Of a DNA stretch of 64,000 nt, positions 1 through 7,895 are shown piece by piece. Source of the DNA: Mediterraneibacter faecis JCM 15917 (GTDB taxonomy: Bacteria > Bacillota > Clostridia > Lachnospirales > Lachnospiraceae); NCBI GenBank assembly GCA_001312505.1, contig BBDW01000006.1:1-64000 (forward strand), read 5' to 3'. The position numbers and the translations under genes are program-made. Numbering within the stretch: the first letter of the stretch is position 1; each line of letters opens with the position of its first letter. The notes under the pieces are model-generated. The model was given only the letters and a program-made list of their open reading frames with translations. It searched no databases and was not told where the DNA came from.

Positions 1-126
1 TCTCTCATTTTTTTATTATAGGAAACTTCAAATTTTTTTAAAATTATGCAACTTTTTTAATGTTCCATTGTATATATAGGTAACAGGAAGTGTGGGAAAT
101 AAAGGAAGTAAAGGAGGTAAATGTTT

Positions 127-249
127 ATGAAAACAATTTTAAAGCGAACGATTGTTTTTTTTCTTTCTCTTGCAATGATAATTTCTGTAGCATGTTCTAC
201 GGCGGTCGCAGCAGAGACACCAGAAGATCAAATTTACATCTCCCAATAA
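127..249 (+). CDS. small secreted or lipoprotein-like peptide (40 aa)
   Basis: A 40-codon ORF starts at an ATG placed 7 bases after a strong AAAGGAGGTAA ribosome binding site. The product has a basic start (MKTILKR), a hydrophobic core and a possible cleavage region around AACS/AVAAE, followed by only about a dozen polar residues. It therefore looks like a signal peptide with a very short mature part. The function is not recognised. The stop TAA lies just before a 7-G tract, so the tract does not affect the frame. It may be a peptide pheromone precursor, or the start of a longer gene truncated in this strain. Confidence 0.5.
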   Translation: MKTILKRTIVFFLSLAMIISVACSTAVAAETPEDQIYISQ

Positions 250-419
250 GGGGGGGTGACAACAGAGCGGAACCAAAATGTTAGCTGGACTTCTTAAAAC
301 CCATGTTTGCAAACCGGTAATTTTGATTAGCTGTCAGCTAACAAAAATCGGATTACGTTAGCTGGAAATTGATCATTTTGAATGGAATTTTATGTCACGA
401 ATGTGATTAGAAAATAACA

Positions 420-465
420 AAAGCGTTCGTTGTCAGCTAATTCAGCTAACATTTTCGAACGCTTT
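420..465. terminator. 10-bp inverted repeat, probable terminator
   Basis: AAAGCGTTCG (420-429) pairs perfectly with CGAACGCTTT (456-465) around a loop holding repeats of the motif TCAGCTAA. It sits just after the 3' end of the tRNA-Arg on the minus strand. The surrounding 280-450 stretch repeats TTAGCTG/CAGCTAA several times and contains no gene that I can support. Confidence 0.5.
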
Positions 466-470
466 GAACC

Positions 471-549
471 GTCCCTGGGGGGGGATTCGAACCCCCCGCA
501 AAAACCCGCCTTAGGAGGGCGGTGCTCTATCCAGCTGAGCTACAGAGAC
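471..549 (-). tRNA. tRNA-Arg (CCT anticodon)
   Basis: On the minus strand the 5' acceptor arm GTCTCTG (from 549) pairs with CAGGGAC (471-477). A D-arm (GCTC...GAGC), an anticodon stem CCGCC/GGCGG with loop CTCCTAA (anticodon CCT) and a T-loop TTCGAAT follow. The T-stem is all G/C. Its 3' run is 8 long where 6 would give a normal arm, one of the many over-long G/C tracts in the window. The variable region is also longer than usual. Confidence 0.8.
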
Positions 550-590
550 ACATGACGCAAACCCTTGATTTTACTGGGTTTCTAGGATTT

Positions 591-658
591 TTCCCTTTGG
601 GGGGGAATGCCTCGGCCTTCCTTAGGAGGACCTCGTTATATCCATTTAACTAAGGGAC
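591..658 (-). other. degenerate tRNA-Arg-like sequence
   Basis: Reading the minus strand from 658, GTCCCTTAGTTAAATGGATATAAC resembles the acceptor and D-arm of a tRNA, and CTCCTAAGG resembles a CCT anticodon loop. The 3' part lacks a TTCGAAT T-loop and is replaced by a 7-C run before AAAGGGA, and the anticodon stem does not pair well. It is best read as a tRNA-Arg remnant or a badly assembled second tRNA-Arg copy. Confidence 0.35.
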
Positions 659-751
659 AATTGTATCTGTATTCCAGACACAGTTAATATCTTATCATAG
701 AACCTACAAATTCTCAACCGTTTTTCATCTATTTGGAAATGAACCGTGTTG

Positions 752-1020
752 ATGGAAATACGAGAGAAACTTGATGCAATCGGGATATCGTCTGAACAGA
801 TAGACAAGAATCAAGTAGTCGTTAAGCATGTTAAAATAGATGGGAAACACTGTAGATGTATGACGAGACGGGACGATAGTTATATTGTTGCCGTAACAGT
901 GGAGGATTCTGTTTATTTACAGGGAACTCTTTTAGCAATACTGATAGTGGGCACTTATCTGGTATTGGCGACATGCTAGATGATGTATATGCTCTCGAAA
1001 GTTATAAAAGAAAGGGATAG
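752..1020 (+). pseudogene. small hypothetical protein, frame broken
   Basis: An open frame from ATG 752 encodes MEIREKLDAIGISSEQ and continues to about 920. There the coding signal passes to another frame, giving a plausible polar ending (SGHLSGIGDMLDDVYALES) and a stop at 1018-1020. Restoring one G in the GGG at about 921 would join both parts into an 89-residue protein. I do not recognise the family. No good ribosome binding site is visible, so it may be a remnant. A terminator follows directly. Confidence 0.35.
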
Positions 1021-1028
1021 AAGAAAAT

Positions 1029-1064
1029 AAAGCCGGTGCAGGATTCATTTCCTGTATCGGCTTT
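1029..1064. terminator. bidirectional terminator
   Basis: AAAGCCGGTGCAGGA pairs with TCCTGTATCGGCTTT around a TTCAT loop, between the small ORF on the plus strand and the tetR-type gene on the minus strand. It could end both. Confidence 0.7.
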
Positions 1065-1074
1065 ACTGCTCCTA

Positions 1075-1680
1075 TCAAGACTCTCTATGTTTCTCAATAT
1101 AATACGGAACGCAGGTTGTGAAGAAGTCAAGTAGCGTATCTGCATAAGAAGTATCATCTTTTGGAATCGCATGAAGTACCTGTTGAATCGCGAATCCATC
1201 AAGTGTAGCCATAAAGATAGAAGCGAATTGTTCTGCAAGCTTACGATCATCAAGTGCAAATGCAGAAGCAAAAAGCGTAGCAGCCTGATCCAGAATCGAC
1301 TTCAATCCGGAGGTATATTTCTGGGAAAATTCTGAATCACATTTCATCGCATCTGATAATAGAAGTAAGTATAGCTTTTCTTCCTGAAGGCGTTTGAAAC
1401 GAATCCGAGCTTCTTTTTCTACATCAGAAAAGAGAGAATCTACGGTGATTTTCTCGTTCTCATTTTCATGAAAAATACGATGTGCAAAATGAATCGAATC
1501 AGTGACAATCTCATCAAATAAATCCTGTTTATTCTTATAGTAATAATAAATCGCGCCGGTTGTCATATTGGCTTCGGCAGCAATCGAACGCATACTTGTC
1601 TTATCAATTCCGAACTTTTCAATCTGTCGGATCGCAGCTTGTTTGATCTGTGTTTTGGTTGTGTTTTTTTGTTCATTCAT
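1075..1680 (-). CDS. TetR/AcrR family transcriptional regulator
   Basis: The 201-aa protein has an N-terminal TetR helix-turn-helix (about residues 10-55), with the typical run AAIRQIEKFGIDKTSMRSIA and then TGAIYYYYKNKQDLFDE. A helical ligand-binding domain follows. The start at 1680 (MNEQKN) fits family length; the frame continues upstream but through a mobile repeat. The gene is divergent from the 924-aa flavoprotein gene at 1908. A perfect palindrome overlaps that gene's promoter, so it probably represses that gene and perhaps itself. The ligand is unknown. Confidence 0.88.
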   Translation of the reverse strand: MNEQKNTTKTQIKQAAIRQIEKFGIDKTSMRSIAAEANMTTGAIYYYYKNKQDLFDEIVTDSIHFAHRIFHENENEKITVDSLFSDVEKEARIRFKRLQEEKLYLLLLSDAMKCDSEFSQKYTSGLKSILDQAATLFASAFALDDRKLAEQFASIFMATLDGFAIQQVLHAIPKDDTSYADTLLDFFTTCVPYYIEKHRES

Positions 1681-1707
1681 GTTCTTTACACCTCGAAATG
1701 AATTTGT

Positions 1708-1777
1708 GTTATTACTCACAAAATCTGCATCATCCGTGTCTCTTGGCAGTGTGGTTGACACGGGAGTGAACAGTAAC
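1708..1777 (-). repeat. degenerate family B mobile repeat (MITE-like)
   Basis: Read on the minus strand from 1777, GTTACTGTTCACTCCCGTGTCA and the following GACACGGATGATGCA run parallel the copy at 13693-13834. The opposite end (GTTATTACTCAC at 1708) matches the terminal repeat in 9 of 12 bases. No target duplication is preserved. It lies directly upstream of the TetR gene and may carry part of its promoter. Confidence 0.55.
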
Positions 1778-1821
1778 ATGATTATAGCATAAAAAAAGAT
1801 AAATGTAACATCGATATTTGT

Positions 1822-1850
1822 TTGACAAAGCACATAACAAATGTTATGTT
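1822..1850 (+). promoter_or_regulatory. promoter with TetR-type operator
   Basis: TTGACA (1822-1827) and TATGTT (1845-1850) are separated by 17 bases. A perfect palindrome ACATAAC-AAAT-GTTATGT (1832-1849) covers the spacer and the -10 box. This is the expected layout for repression by the adjacent TetR protein. Confidence 0.7.
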
Positions 1851-1907
1851 GGTCTTATAGGAAATTATTATAATTTATGAAAAGATTTATGAAAAAGGAG
1901 AGGGAAT

Positions 1908-4682
1908 ATGACAGACAAATTTAAAGGCTGGTATCCGGACTATATTGAGAACGAAAAAGAACGTGAACCAATCTTAAAACTTGCCAAGATGATGACAGGG
2001 CGTGCAAAGAAAAAGCTCGGATTAGAGAAGATGACAAAGTACGATCCGGAGTATTGGGGGGGACTGGCACTTTTGTGTACAGATGAGCAGGCTGAGATCG
2101 CATTGAAGATGGGGGGGGTGCGCCAGCCGAAAACTTTAGATCAGATGGTAAAGGTGACAGGCAAGGACAGAGGTTATCTGGAGAAGCAGTTAGAGGAAAT
2201 GGCAGAGGTTGCGCTGGTGGAGTATAACTGGGAAAATCCACAGCATGAGAAGCAGTATGTACTGCCGATCTTCGTACCTGGAAGTGCAGAGTTCTCTTGT
2301 ATGAATGCGAAGATGTTAGAGAAGCATCCGGAGCTTGGACTTTTCTTTGAGAGAATGAGTCGTATTGCATTGGAAGGACTTGCACCATTTATGCCTGAGG
2401 GCGGTGTTGGAATGCATGTTATTCCGGTAGAGAAGGCGATTTCAACAGAGAATCAGTCTCTGCCAATTGAGCACATTTCACATTGGCTTGAAAAGTATGA
2501 GGGAAAATATGCAGCGAGTCCATGTTCTTGTAGAAGATCTCGTAAAACATTCGATGAGGGATGTGCGGATGATCCGGAAGAATGGTGTATTGCGGTGGGC
2601 GATATGGCAGATTATATCGTTGAGACAAATAAAGGTGGACACTATATTACAAAGGAACGCGCGTTAGAGATTCTAAAACAGGCAGAGGACAATGGTTTCG
2701 TACATCAGATTACAAATATTGACGGTGAGAATAAGATTTTCGCCATCTGTAACTGTAATGTAAATGTCTGTTATGCGCTTCGTACTTCACAGTTATTTAA
2801 TACACCGAATATGGACAGATCTGCATATGTTGCAAAAGTTGAGACAGAGAACTGTGTGGCTTGCGGACGTTGTGTAGAGTACTGCCCGGCAGGTGCTGTT
2901 AAGCTTGGTCAGAAGCTTTGTAAGAAGGATGGTTCTCAAGTAGAGTATCCGAAGCATGTTCTTCCTACAGAGAAGAAATGGGGGGGACCGGAGATGTGGG
3001 ACGAAGACTATCGTGATAAGAACCGCATCAACTGTTATGATACAGGTACAGCTCCGTGTAAAACAGCCTGTCCGGCACATATCGCTGTTCAGGGTTATAT
3101 CAAGATGGCAGCGCAGGGAAGATACAGAGATGCCCTTGCACTGATCAAGAAGAACAACCCACTCCCGGCAGTCTGCGGACATATCTGTAACCGTCGCTGT
3201 GAGGACGCATGTACACGTGGAACAATCGATCAGGCAATTGCAATCGATGAAGTTAAGAAGTTTATTGCAGCTCAGGATCTGAATGCTGAGACACGTTTTA
3301 TTCCGGAGAAAGTAGTTCCGGCAACAAAAGGATATTTCGATGAGAAGATTGCAATCATCGGTGGTGGACCGGCGGGATTATCCTGTGCATTTTACCTTGC
3401 CGAAAAAGGTTATAAACCAACTATTTTCGAGAAAAATGAGCGCGCCGGCGGTATGCTCGTATACGGAATCCCATCATTCAAATTAGAGAAGGATGTCGTA
3501 CAGGCAGAAATCGATATTATCAAAGAGATGGGGGGGGTAGAGATCAAGACTGGTGTAGAAGTTGGAAAAGACATCACATTAGATGAACTTCGTGCACAGG
3601 GATACAAAGCATTTTACATTGCAATCGGATGTCAGGGCGGACGTCTTCCGGGAATCCCGAATGATACAGTAAAGGGATGTGCATCTGCGGTTGATCTCTT
3701 AAAAGAGGTGAATGCAAATGAGAAATACGATATCAAGGGTGACGTAGTTGTCATCGGTGGTGGTAACGTAGCAATCGACGTAGCAAGAGACTCTAAGAGA
3801 TGTGCAAGTGACGATACAAAGGTAAATATGTTCTGTCTGGAGTCCAGAGAGACAATGCCGGCTTCCGTAGAAGAGATAGAAGAAGCTGAGTCAGAAGGAA
3901 TCGTTGTAAATCCGGGCTGGGGACCGAAGGAAGTTCTCGTAGACGAGAATGGTGAGGTTTGCGGTGTTGTATTAAAGAAATGTCTTTCTGTATTTGATGC
4001 AGAAGGAAGATTCAATCCGACATATGATGAGAGTGAGCTTATGACAGTAGAATGTAAGCATGTATTCTTCTCTGTTGGTCAGTCAATCGTATGGGGTGAT
4101 CTGTTAAAGGGAAGCAAGGTAGAACTTGGACGCGGCAATGGAGCAGTTGCAGACGAGCTTACTTACCAGACAGCAGAACCGGATATTTTCGTTGGTGGAG
4201 ATGTTTATACAGGACCGAAGTTTGCAATCGATGCGATCGCAGCAGGAAAGCAGGGAGCAATCTCAATCCATCGTTTTGTACAGCCAAAGTCCAGTCTTAC
4301 AATCGGACGTAACAGAAATGATTTCATCGAATTAGATAAGAATGACATCAAGGTGGAGAATTATGATAATTCCAGCCGTCAGATTCCAGGACATAATGAT
4401 GCAATTGATACAAAACATTCCTTCCGTGATGCAAAGCTTTTATTTACAGAAGAGCAGGTGAAAGCGGAGACAGCGCGCTGTCTTGGATGTGGAGCATCTG
4501 TTGTTGATCCGAATAAATGTATCGGCTGCGGACTTTGTACAACAAAATGTGAATTTGATGCAATCAAGTTACATAGAGAACTTCCGGAATGTAGCAGAAT
4601 GGTTCCTTACGAGGATCGTCTGAAATTTGTTCTTCCGAACATGGTAAAACAGTCCATCAAGTTAAAATTTAAGAAGAAATAA
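1908..4682 (+). CDS. multi-FeS FAD/NAD(P) oxidoreductase, GltD-like
   Basis: This 924-aa cytoplasmic flavoprotein has several modules. An N-terminal part of about 290 residues carries a Cys cluster near 205 (CSCRRSRKTFDEGC) and CNCNVNVC near 280. A ferredoxin motif CVACGRCVEYCP sits near 314. A glutamate-synthase-small-subunit-like unit follows, with its own Fe-S cysteines (near 382 and 423), an FAD site GGGPAGLSC near 484 and an NAD(P) site VVIGGGNVAIDVARD near 612. The C terminus has another Cys set, CIGCGLCTTKC, near 870. It probably moves electrons between NAD(P)H and ferredoxin-type partners, but the substrate is unknown. The Gly-Gly at four 7-8 base G tracts (2056, 2111, 2980, 3530) is probably one glycine in reality. 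The start has a good AAGGAGAGGG site. A TetR operator lies upstream. Confidence 0.8.
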   Translation: MTDKFKGWYPDYIENEKEREPILKLAKMMTGRAKKKLGLEKMTKYDPEYWGGLALLCTDEQAEIALKMGGVRQPKTLDQMVKVTGKDRGYLEKQLEEMAEVALVEYNWENPQHEKQYVLPIFVPGSAEFSCMNAKMLEKHPELGLFFERMSRIALEGLAPFMPEGGVGMHVIPVEKAISTENQSLPIEHISHWLEKYEGKYAASPCSCRRSRKTFDEGCADDPEEWCIAVGDMADYIVETNKGGHYITKERALEILKQAEDNGFVHQITNIDGENKIFAICNCNVNVCYALRTSQLFNTPNMDRSAYVAKVETENCVACGRCVEYCPAGAVKLGQKLCKKDGSQVEYPKHVLPTEKKWGGPEMWDEDYRDKNRINCYDTGTAPCKTACPAHIAVQGYIKMAAQGRYRDALALIKKNNPLPAVCGHICNRRCEDACTRGTIDQAIAIDEVKKFIAAQDLNAETRFIPEKVVPATKGYFDEKIAIIGGGPAGLSCAFYLAEKGYKPTIFEKNERAGGMLVYGIPSFKLEKDVVQAEIDIIKEMGGVEIKTGVEVGKDITLDELRAQGYKAFYIAIGCQGGRLPGIPNDTVKGCASAVDLLKEVNANEKYDIKGDVVVIGGGNVAIDVARDSKRCASDDTKVNMFCLESRETMPASVEEIEEAESEGIVVNPGWGPKEVLVDENGEVCGVVLKKCLSVFDAEGRFNPTYDESELMTVECKHVFFSVGQSIVWGDLLKGSKVELGRGNGAVADELTYQTAEPDIFVGGDVYTGPKFAIDAIAAGKQGAISIHRFVQPKSSLTIGRNRNDFIELDKNDIKVENYDNSSRQIPGHNDAIDTKHSFRDAKLLFTEEQVKAETARCLGCGASVVDPNKCIGCGLCTTKCEFDAIKLHRELPECSRMVPYEDRLKFVLPNMVKQSIKLKFKKK

Positions 4683-4699
4683 ATTTGAAAGAAATTAAA

Positions 4700-4841
4700 G
4701 TAACTGTTCAGAGCCAACCTCCAAAATGCTACGCATTTCGTCGGTGTGGCGTATCCGCCAAATAAAATTTCAAAAACAGTCTTAAAAATGCAAGCATTTT
4801 ACACCTGTTTTATGAAATTTTGCTTGGCTCTGAACAGTTAC
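4700..4841. repeat. family A MITE, copy 1 (142 bp)
   Basis: The element runs from GTAACTGTTCAGAGCC to GGCTCTGAACAGTTAC, a perfect 16-bp terminal inverted repeat. It is flanked by the 8-bp direct repeat AAATTAAA (4692-4699 and 4842-4849). The interior is made of nested hairpins and codes for nothing. Near-identical copies lie at 52426 and 58282. It separates the flavoprotein gene from the membrane protein gene. Confidence 0.92.
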
Positions 4842-4890
4842 AAATTAAAATCTAAGGAAAATTTTAAAAGGAAACAAGGGGGAAAAGTAA

Positions 4891-5832
4891 ATGGGAATAC
4901 TTTATAATGTACCTGACTTAAAAACCTGGGGGGGAATTATGTTCTTTATCCTCGTAGTCCTGATCGCACTGAATGAATTAGGACGTGAAACAAAATGGGG
5001 GGGTGGAATCTTACTGTTTGTGATTGTTCCGGTTGTGCTGACAATCTTTGTATGGCCGACAACCTGTGCGCCGGGAAATGAGTACGGAACCGGAAACTGG
5101 TTCAACTGGGCAAAGACTTACTCTGCACTTGCAGGTTGTGTTGGTTTCATGCTGATGCGTTATATTCCGAATGCGACAAAGCATAAATGGGTAATCTGCT
5201 TCCCGCCACTGATTCTTGCAATCAATATTTGTGAGGCAGTTTTCCGTGATTTCGAGGCATACAGCTTCCATGCATTTGCAGGCGAGAAGGTAAACAATCT
5301 CTGGGTTATGTCAGGACCGTGGAATATCATGAATGGAATTGCAGGTATTTTAAACATCCTGCTGATCTGCGGGTGGACAGGTATTTACATTTCCAAAGAA
5401 AAGAGTAAAGATATGATGTGGCCGGATATGGACTGGATCTATATCCTTGGATATGATCTTTGGAACTTTGCATATACATATAACTGTATTTCAGACCATT
5501 CTGTATACTGTGGTGTGATTCTGCTGTTATCCTGTACTATCCCTGCATTCTTTATCAAGAAAGGATGCTGGTTACAGCATAGAGCACACACACTGGCACT
5601 TTGGATTATGTTTATCATGACAGTTCCACAGTTTGCAGACAGACTGGCGCCTGTTCCGACAACACATAATCCGAAGGCATTCTTTGCTGTAAGCTTTCTT
5701 TCTTTAGTTGTGAATGCGGCAGCAGTTATTTACCAGTTCAGCGTAATCCGCAAGAATAAGTTGAATCCGTTTAAGGATGAAATTTATACAGACAAAGCAT
5801 TTTACAAGAAAATAAATGCAGAGAATAAATAA
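4891..5832 (+). CDS. multi-pass membrane protein (DUF5692-like)
   Basis: The 313-aa protein has about eight or nine hydrophobic segments and no signal peptide. It begins MGILYNVPDLKTWG behind an AAGGGGGA-type ribosome binding site. Conserved-looking polar and aromatic stretches (for example DMDWIYILGYDLWNFAYTY near residue 180) lie between helices. I think it belongs to the clostridial DUF5692 group, but this is from memory of the pattern, not a search. It follows the flavoprotein and may act with it in the membrane. Extra glycines at 4928 and 4997 are probably G-tract artefacts. Confidence 0.65.
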   Translation: MGILYNVPDLKTWGGIMFFILVVLIALNELGRETKWGGGILLFVIVPVVLTIFVWPTTCAPGNEYGTGNWFNWAKTYSALAGCVGFMLMRYIPNATKHKWVICFPPLILAINICEAVFRDFEAYSFHAFAGEKVNNLWVMSGPWNIMNGIAGILNILLICGWTGIYISKEKSKDMMWPDMDWIYILGYDLWNFAYTYNCISDHSVYCGVILLLSCTIPAFFIKKGCWLQHRAHTLALWIMFIMTVPQFADRLAPVPTTHNPKAFFAVSFLSLVVNAAAVIYQFSVIRKNKLNPFKDEIYTDKAFYKKINAENK

Positions 5833-5841
5833 ATTGATAAT

Positions 5842-5865
5842 AAAAAATCCAAACAAGGATTTTTT
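5842..5865 (+). terminator. terminator of the membrane protein gene
   Basis: AAAAAATCC pairs with GGATTTTTT around AAACAA, starting 10 bases after the stop codon. Confidence 0.75.
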
Positions 5866-5896
5866 GCGGCCAAAAACAGAAAGTATTTATCAAAAT

Positions 5897-5954
5897 AAAA
5901 ATATCCTGAACAAGTTGCAGAGCCAGAAAGCCTTGTAACTGTCAGGATATTTTT
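5897..5954. terminator. second, long stem-loop
   Basis: A perfect 13-bp stem AAAAATATCCTGA / TCAGGATATTTTT encloses a smaller ACAAG/CTTGT stem. It ends in a T run and could work as a terminator in either direction. The 5955-6119 stretch after it shows no gene that I can support. Confidence 0.55.
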
Positions 5955-6119
5955 GTTTGGTGCTGTCAGCTTTAAAAAACGTTATTTACCGACAGCCCCC
6001 CCTTCTTTATGTGAGATACATAACTTACTGGAAAATGTCTTGAAAAAACAAGAAAAATATTTAAATTATAGCGTATTTACAGATTTTGGCTACTTTTCAT
6101 CTGGATTTGGCAAGAAATG

Positions 6120-6164
6120 CACCTCCTTTTCGCCTATAATGCAATTGTAAATGAAAAGGAGGTG
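6120..6164. promoter_or_regulatory. 12-bp inverted repeat around a -10 box and RBS
   Basis: CACCTCCTTTTC (6120-6131) and GAAAAGGAGGTG (6153-6164) are perfect inverted repeats. Between them is TATAAT (6135-6140). The right arm is also the ribosome binding site of the peptide gene at 6172. No clear -35 box is seen at 17-bp spacing. Confidence 0.55.
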
Positions 6165-6171
6165 TTTAGAG

Positions 6172-6261
6172 ATGATGAAGAGAATTAAAAGATGGCTGCA
6201 TGAGATTTATGAAGAAGATATTAAGTTCTTTGGACAGATGAACGGAATGTACTTTAGATAA
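6172..6261 (+). CDS. 29-aa amphipathic small protein
   Basis: A very strong AAAAGGAGGTG site precedes ATGATGAAG. The product begins MMKRIKRWLHEIYEEDIKFF and ends QMNGMYFR. It is predicted to form an amphipathic helix of mixed charge with aromatic residues and has no signal peptide. A second gene of similar size and character follows 43 bases later. The pair resembles small membrane-active or regulatory peptides, but no family is recognised. Confidence 0.5.
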   Translation: MMKRIKRWLHEIYEEDIKFFGQMNGMYFR

Positions 6262-6304
6262 GCAATAGAAAAAGAAAATAAAAGAAAAAAGGAGAAAGAA
6301 AATT

Positions 6305-6436
6305 ATGAGAAAATTAGCAAAATGGTTTGAAGAATCACTTGAAAGTTATGTAAAATTAATGGGTAATACTTATGGATGGGGGCGGAAGATTGTAAGCCAT
6401 GGAATATACACAAAAATCAAATCAAATAAACAATAA
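6305..6436 (+). CDS. small amphipathic protein, paralogue-like partner
   Basis: AAAGGAGAAAG lies 8 bases before the ATG. The product starts MRKLAKWFEESLESYVKLMG, similar in length and charge pattern to the upstream peptide (basic start, Trp near residue 7, acidic patch). As written it is 43 aa. The frame crosses a 5-G tract at about 6379, and with four Gs it would instead stop after NTYGWGGRL, giving 29 aa, the same length as its neighbour. Given the tract errors in this window the shorter form is quite possible. Confidence 0.45.
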   Translation: MRKLAKWFEESLESYVKLMGNTYGWGRKIVSHGIYTKIKSNKQ

Positions 6437-6438
6437 AA

Positions 6439-6482
6439 AATAAGGGTAGATGTCTTGAGAGAAGATATCTACTCTTATTTTT
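6439..6482 (+). terminator. terminator of the small-peptide unit
   Basis: AATAAGGGTAGAT...CTT pairs with AAG..ATCTACTCTTATT, followed by a T run. It closes the two-peptide transcription unit. Confidence 0.75.
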
Positions 6483-6600
6483 ATATATAGAAATTCTTCA
6501 CAAATGTGATTCTATCCGTAAATGATTGTTTTATTTTCTTAAAAAGTATATACTTGTTTCATATACATTTACGTTATTTTGAGAAAGGAGCACCTTTTAA

Positions 6601-7893
6601 ATGGACTCTATATTATACGAAAACTATCTGAATATCCTAAGGCAGGAACTAGTACCTGCTCTTGGATGTACAGAACCGATCGCAATTGCCTATACAGCGG
6701 CAAAAGCACGTCAGATTCTTGGAGAATTTCCAGATTCTGTAGAAATGGAACTCAGTGGAAATATTATCAAGAATGTTAAGGGCGTTACAGTTCCGAATTC
6801 CGGAGGAATGAAAGGAATGGAAGTGGCAGCAATTCTTGGTATCGTAGGGGGGGGAAATGCGGATAAGGCACTGGAAGTGTTGAGTGAAGTGACTTGTGAA
6901 GATATTGCGAAAACGAAAGAACTGATCAATCAGAAAATCTGTTCCTGTTCTTTAGTTGAAGGAGTTGATAACCTCTATATTACAGCTAAAGTAAGAAAAG
7001 GAGAGCATTTTGCTTCTGTAACAATCGAACATCAGCACACGAATATTACAAGAATTGAAAAGGATGGTGAAGTGCTGTTGGATAATCCTTATAAATCAGA
7101 GGTTAAGACTACCGTAGATAAATCAAACTTACGGTTAAAGATATCCTTGATTTTGCGGATCAGGTTCGTATGGAAGATGTGCAGCCGATCATTGATCGAC
7201 AGATTAAACTGAATTCTGCGATTGCTCAGGAAGGACTTGATAATAACTATGGAGCGCAGATTGGTAAAACTCTGATGCATGTATGGGGGAAAGAGTGTTA
7301 CTACGAGAGCCTGTGCAAGGGCAGCAGCCGGAAGTGATGCGCGTATGGGCGGATGTTCTATGCCAGTTGTTATCAATTCAGGAAGTGGTAATCAAGGCAT
7401 GACGGTGTCGCTTCCGGTTATTGTGTTTGCAGATGAATGGGAAGTATCTCATGAGAAGCTTTGCCGTTCTCTTGTTGTCAGCAATCTGATTGCGATCCAT
7501 CAGAAATATTATATTGGAAGTCTTTCGGCGTACTGTGGTGCAGTCAGTGCTGCCTGTGGCGCCGGTGCAGGGATTACCTATATGTATGGTGGAACCTATC
7601 AACAGGTTTCCCTGACAATCATCAATACACTTGGAAATATCGGAGGAATCGTTTGCGATGGAGCGAAACCTTCCTGCGCAGCGAAGATAGCGACATCTGT
7701 TGATGCTGCACTTATGGCTTTTCAGCTTAGTATTCAGAACAAAAGTTTCCTGCCGGGAGAAGGTATCATCAAAGATGATATTGAAGAAACAATTAAGAGC
7801 ATGGGTTACATTGGAAGAGTTGGTATGCGTGCCACGGATACAGAGATTCTGAATGTAATGATAGACCGTGCGGATATCAATGAGGAGTGCTAG
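6601..7893 (+). CDS. UPF0597 / CyuA-like L-cysteine or L-serine lyase, frame broken
   Basis: The sequence matches the UPF0597 (YhaM/CyuA, L-cysteine desulfidase-like; often named serine dehydratase alpha family) proteins. These are cytoplasmic [4Fe-4S] enzymes that release ammonia and sulfide or pyruvate from cysteine or serine. Landmarks are LVPALGCTEPIAIAY near the start, a Gly-rich VPNSGGMKG region, GSDARMGGC, and INSGSGNQG in the C-terminal half. As written the frame breaks twice: one A is missing near 7127, and the 5-G tract at 7285-7289 should be four. Both repairs restore about 430 residues. The first gene of a probable operon with the alcohol dehydrogenase, it starts after a good AGAAAGGAGC site. 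Confidence 0.85.
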
Positions 7894-7895
7894 AA

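Noticed and set aside
5953-6150. 65-codon open frame after the membrane protein gene
   Set aside because: It starts inside a terminator stem, has no ribosome binding site, crosses a suspect 7-C tract and runs into the peptide-gene control region.
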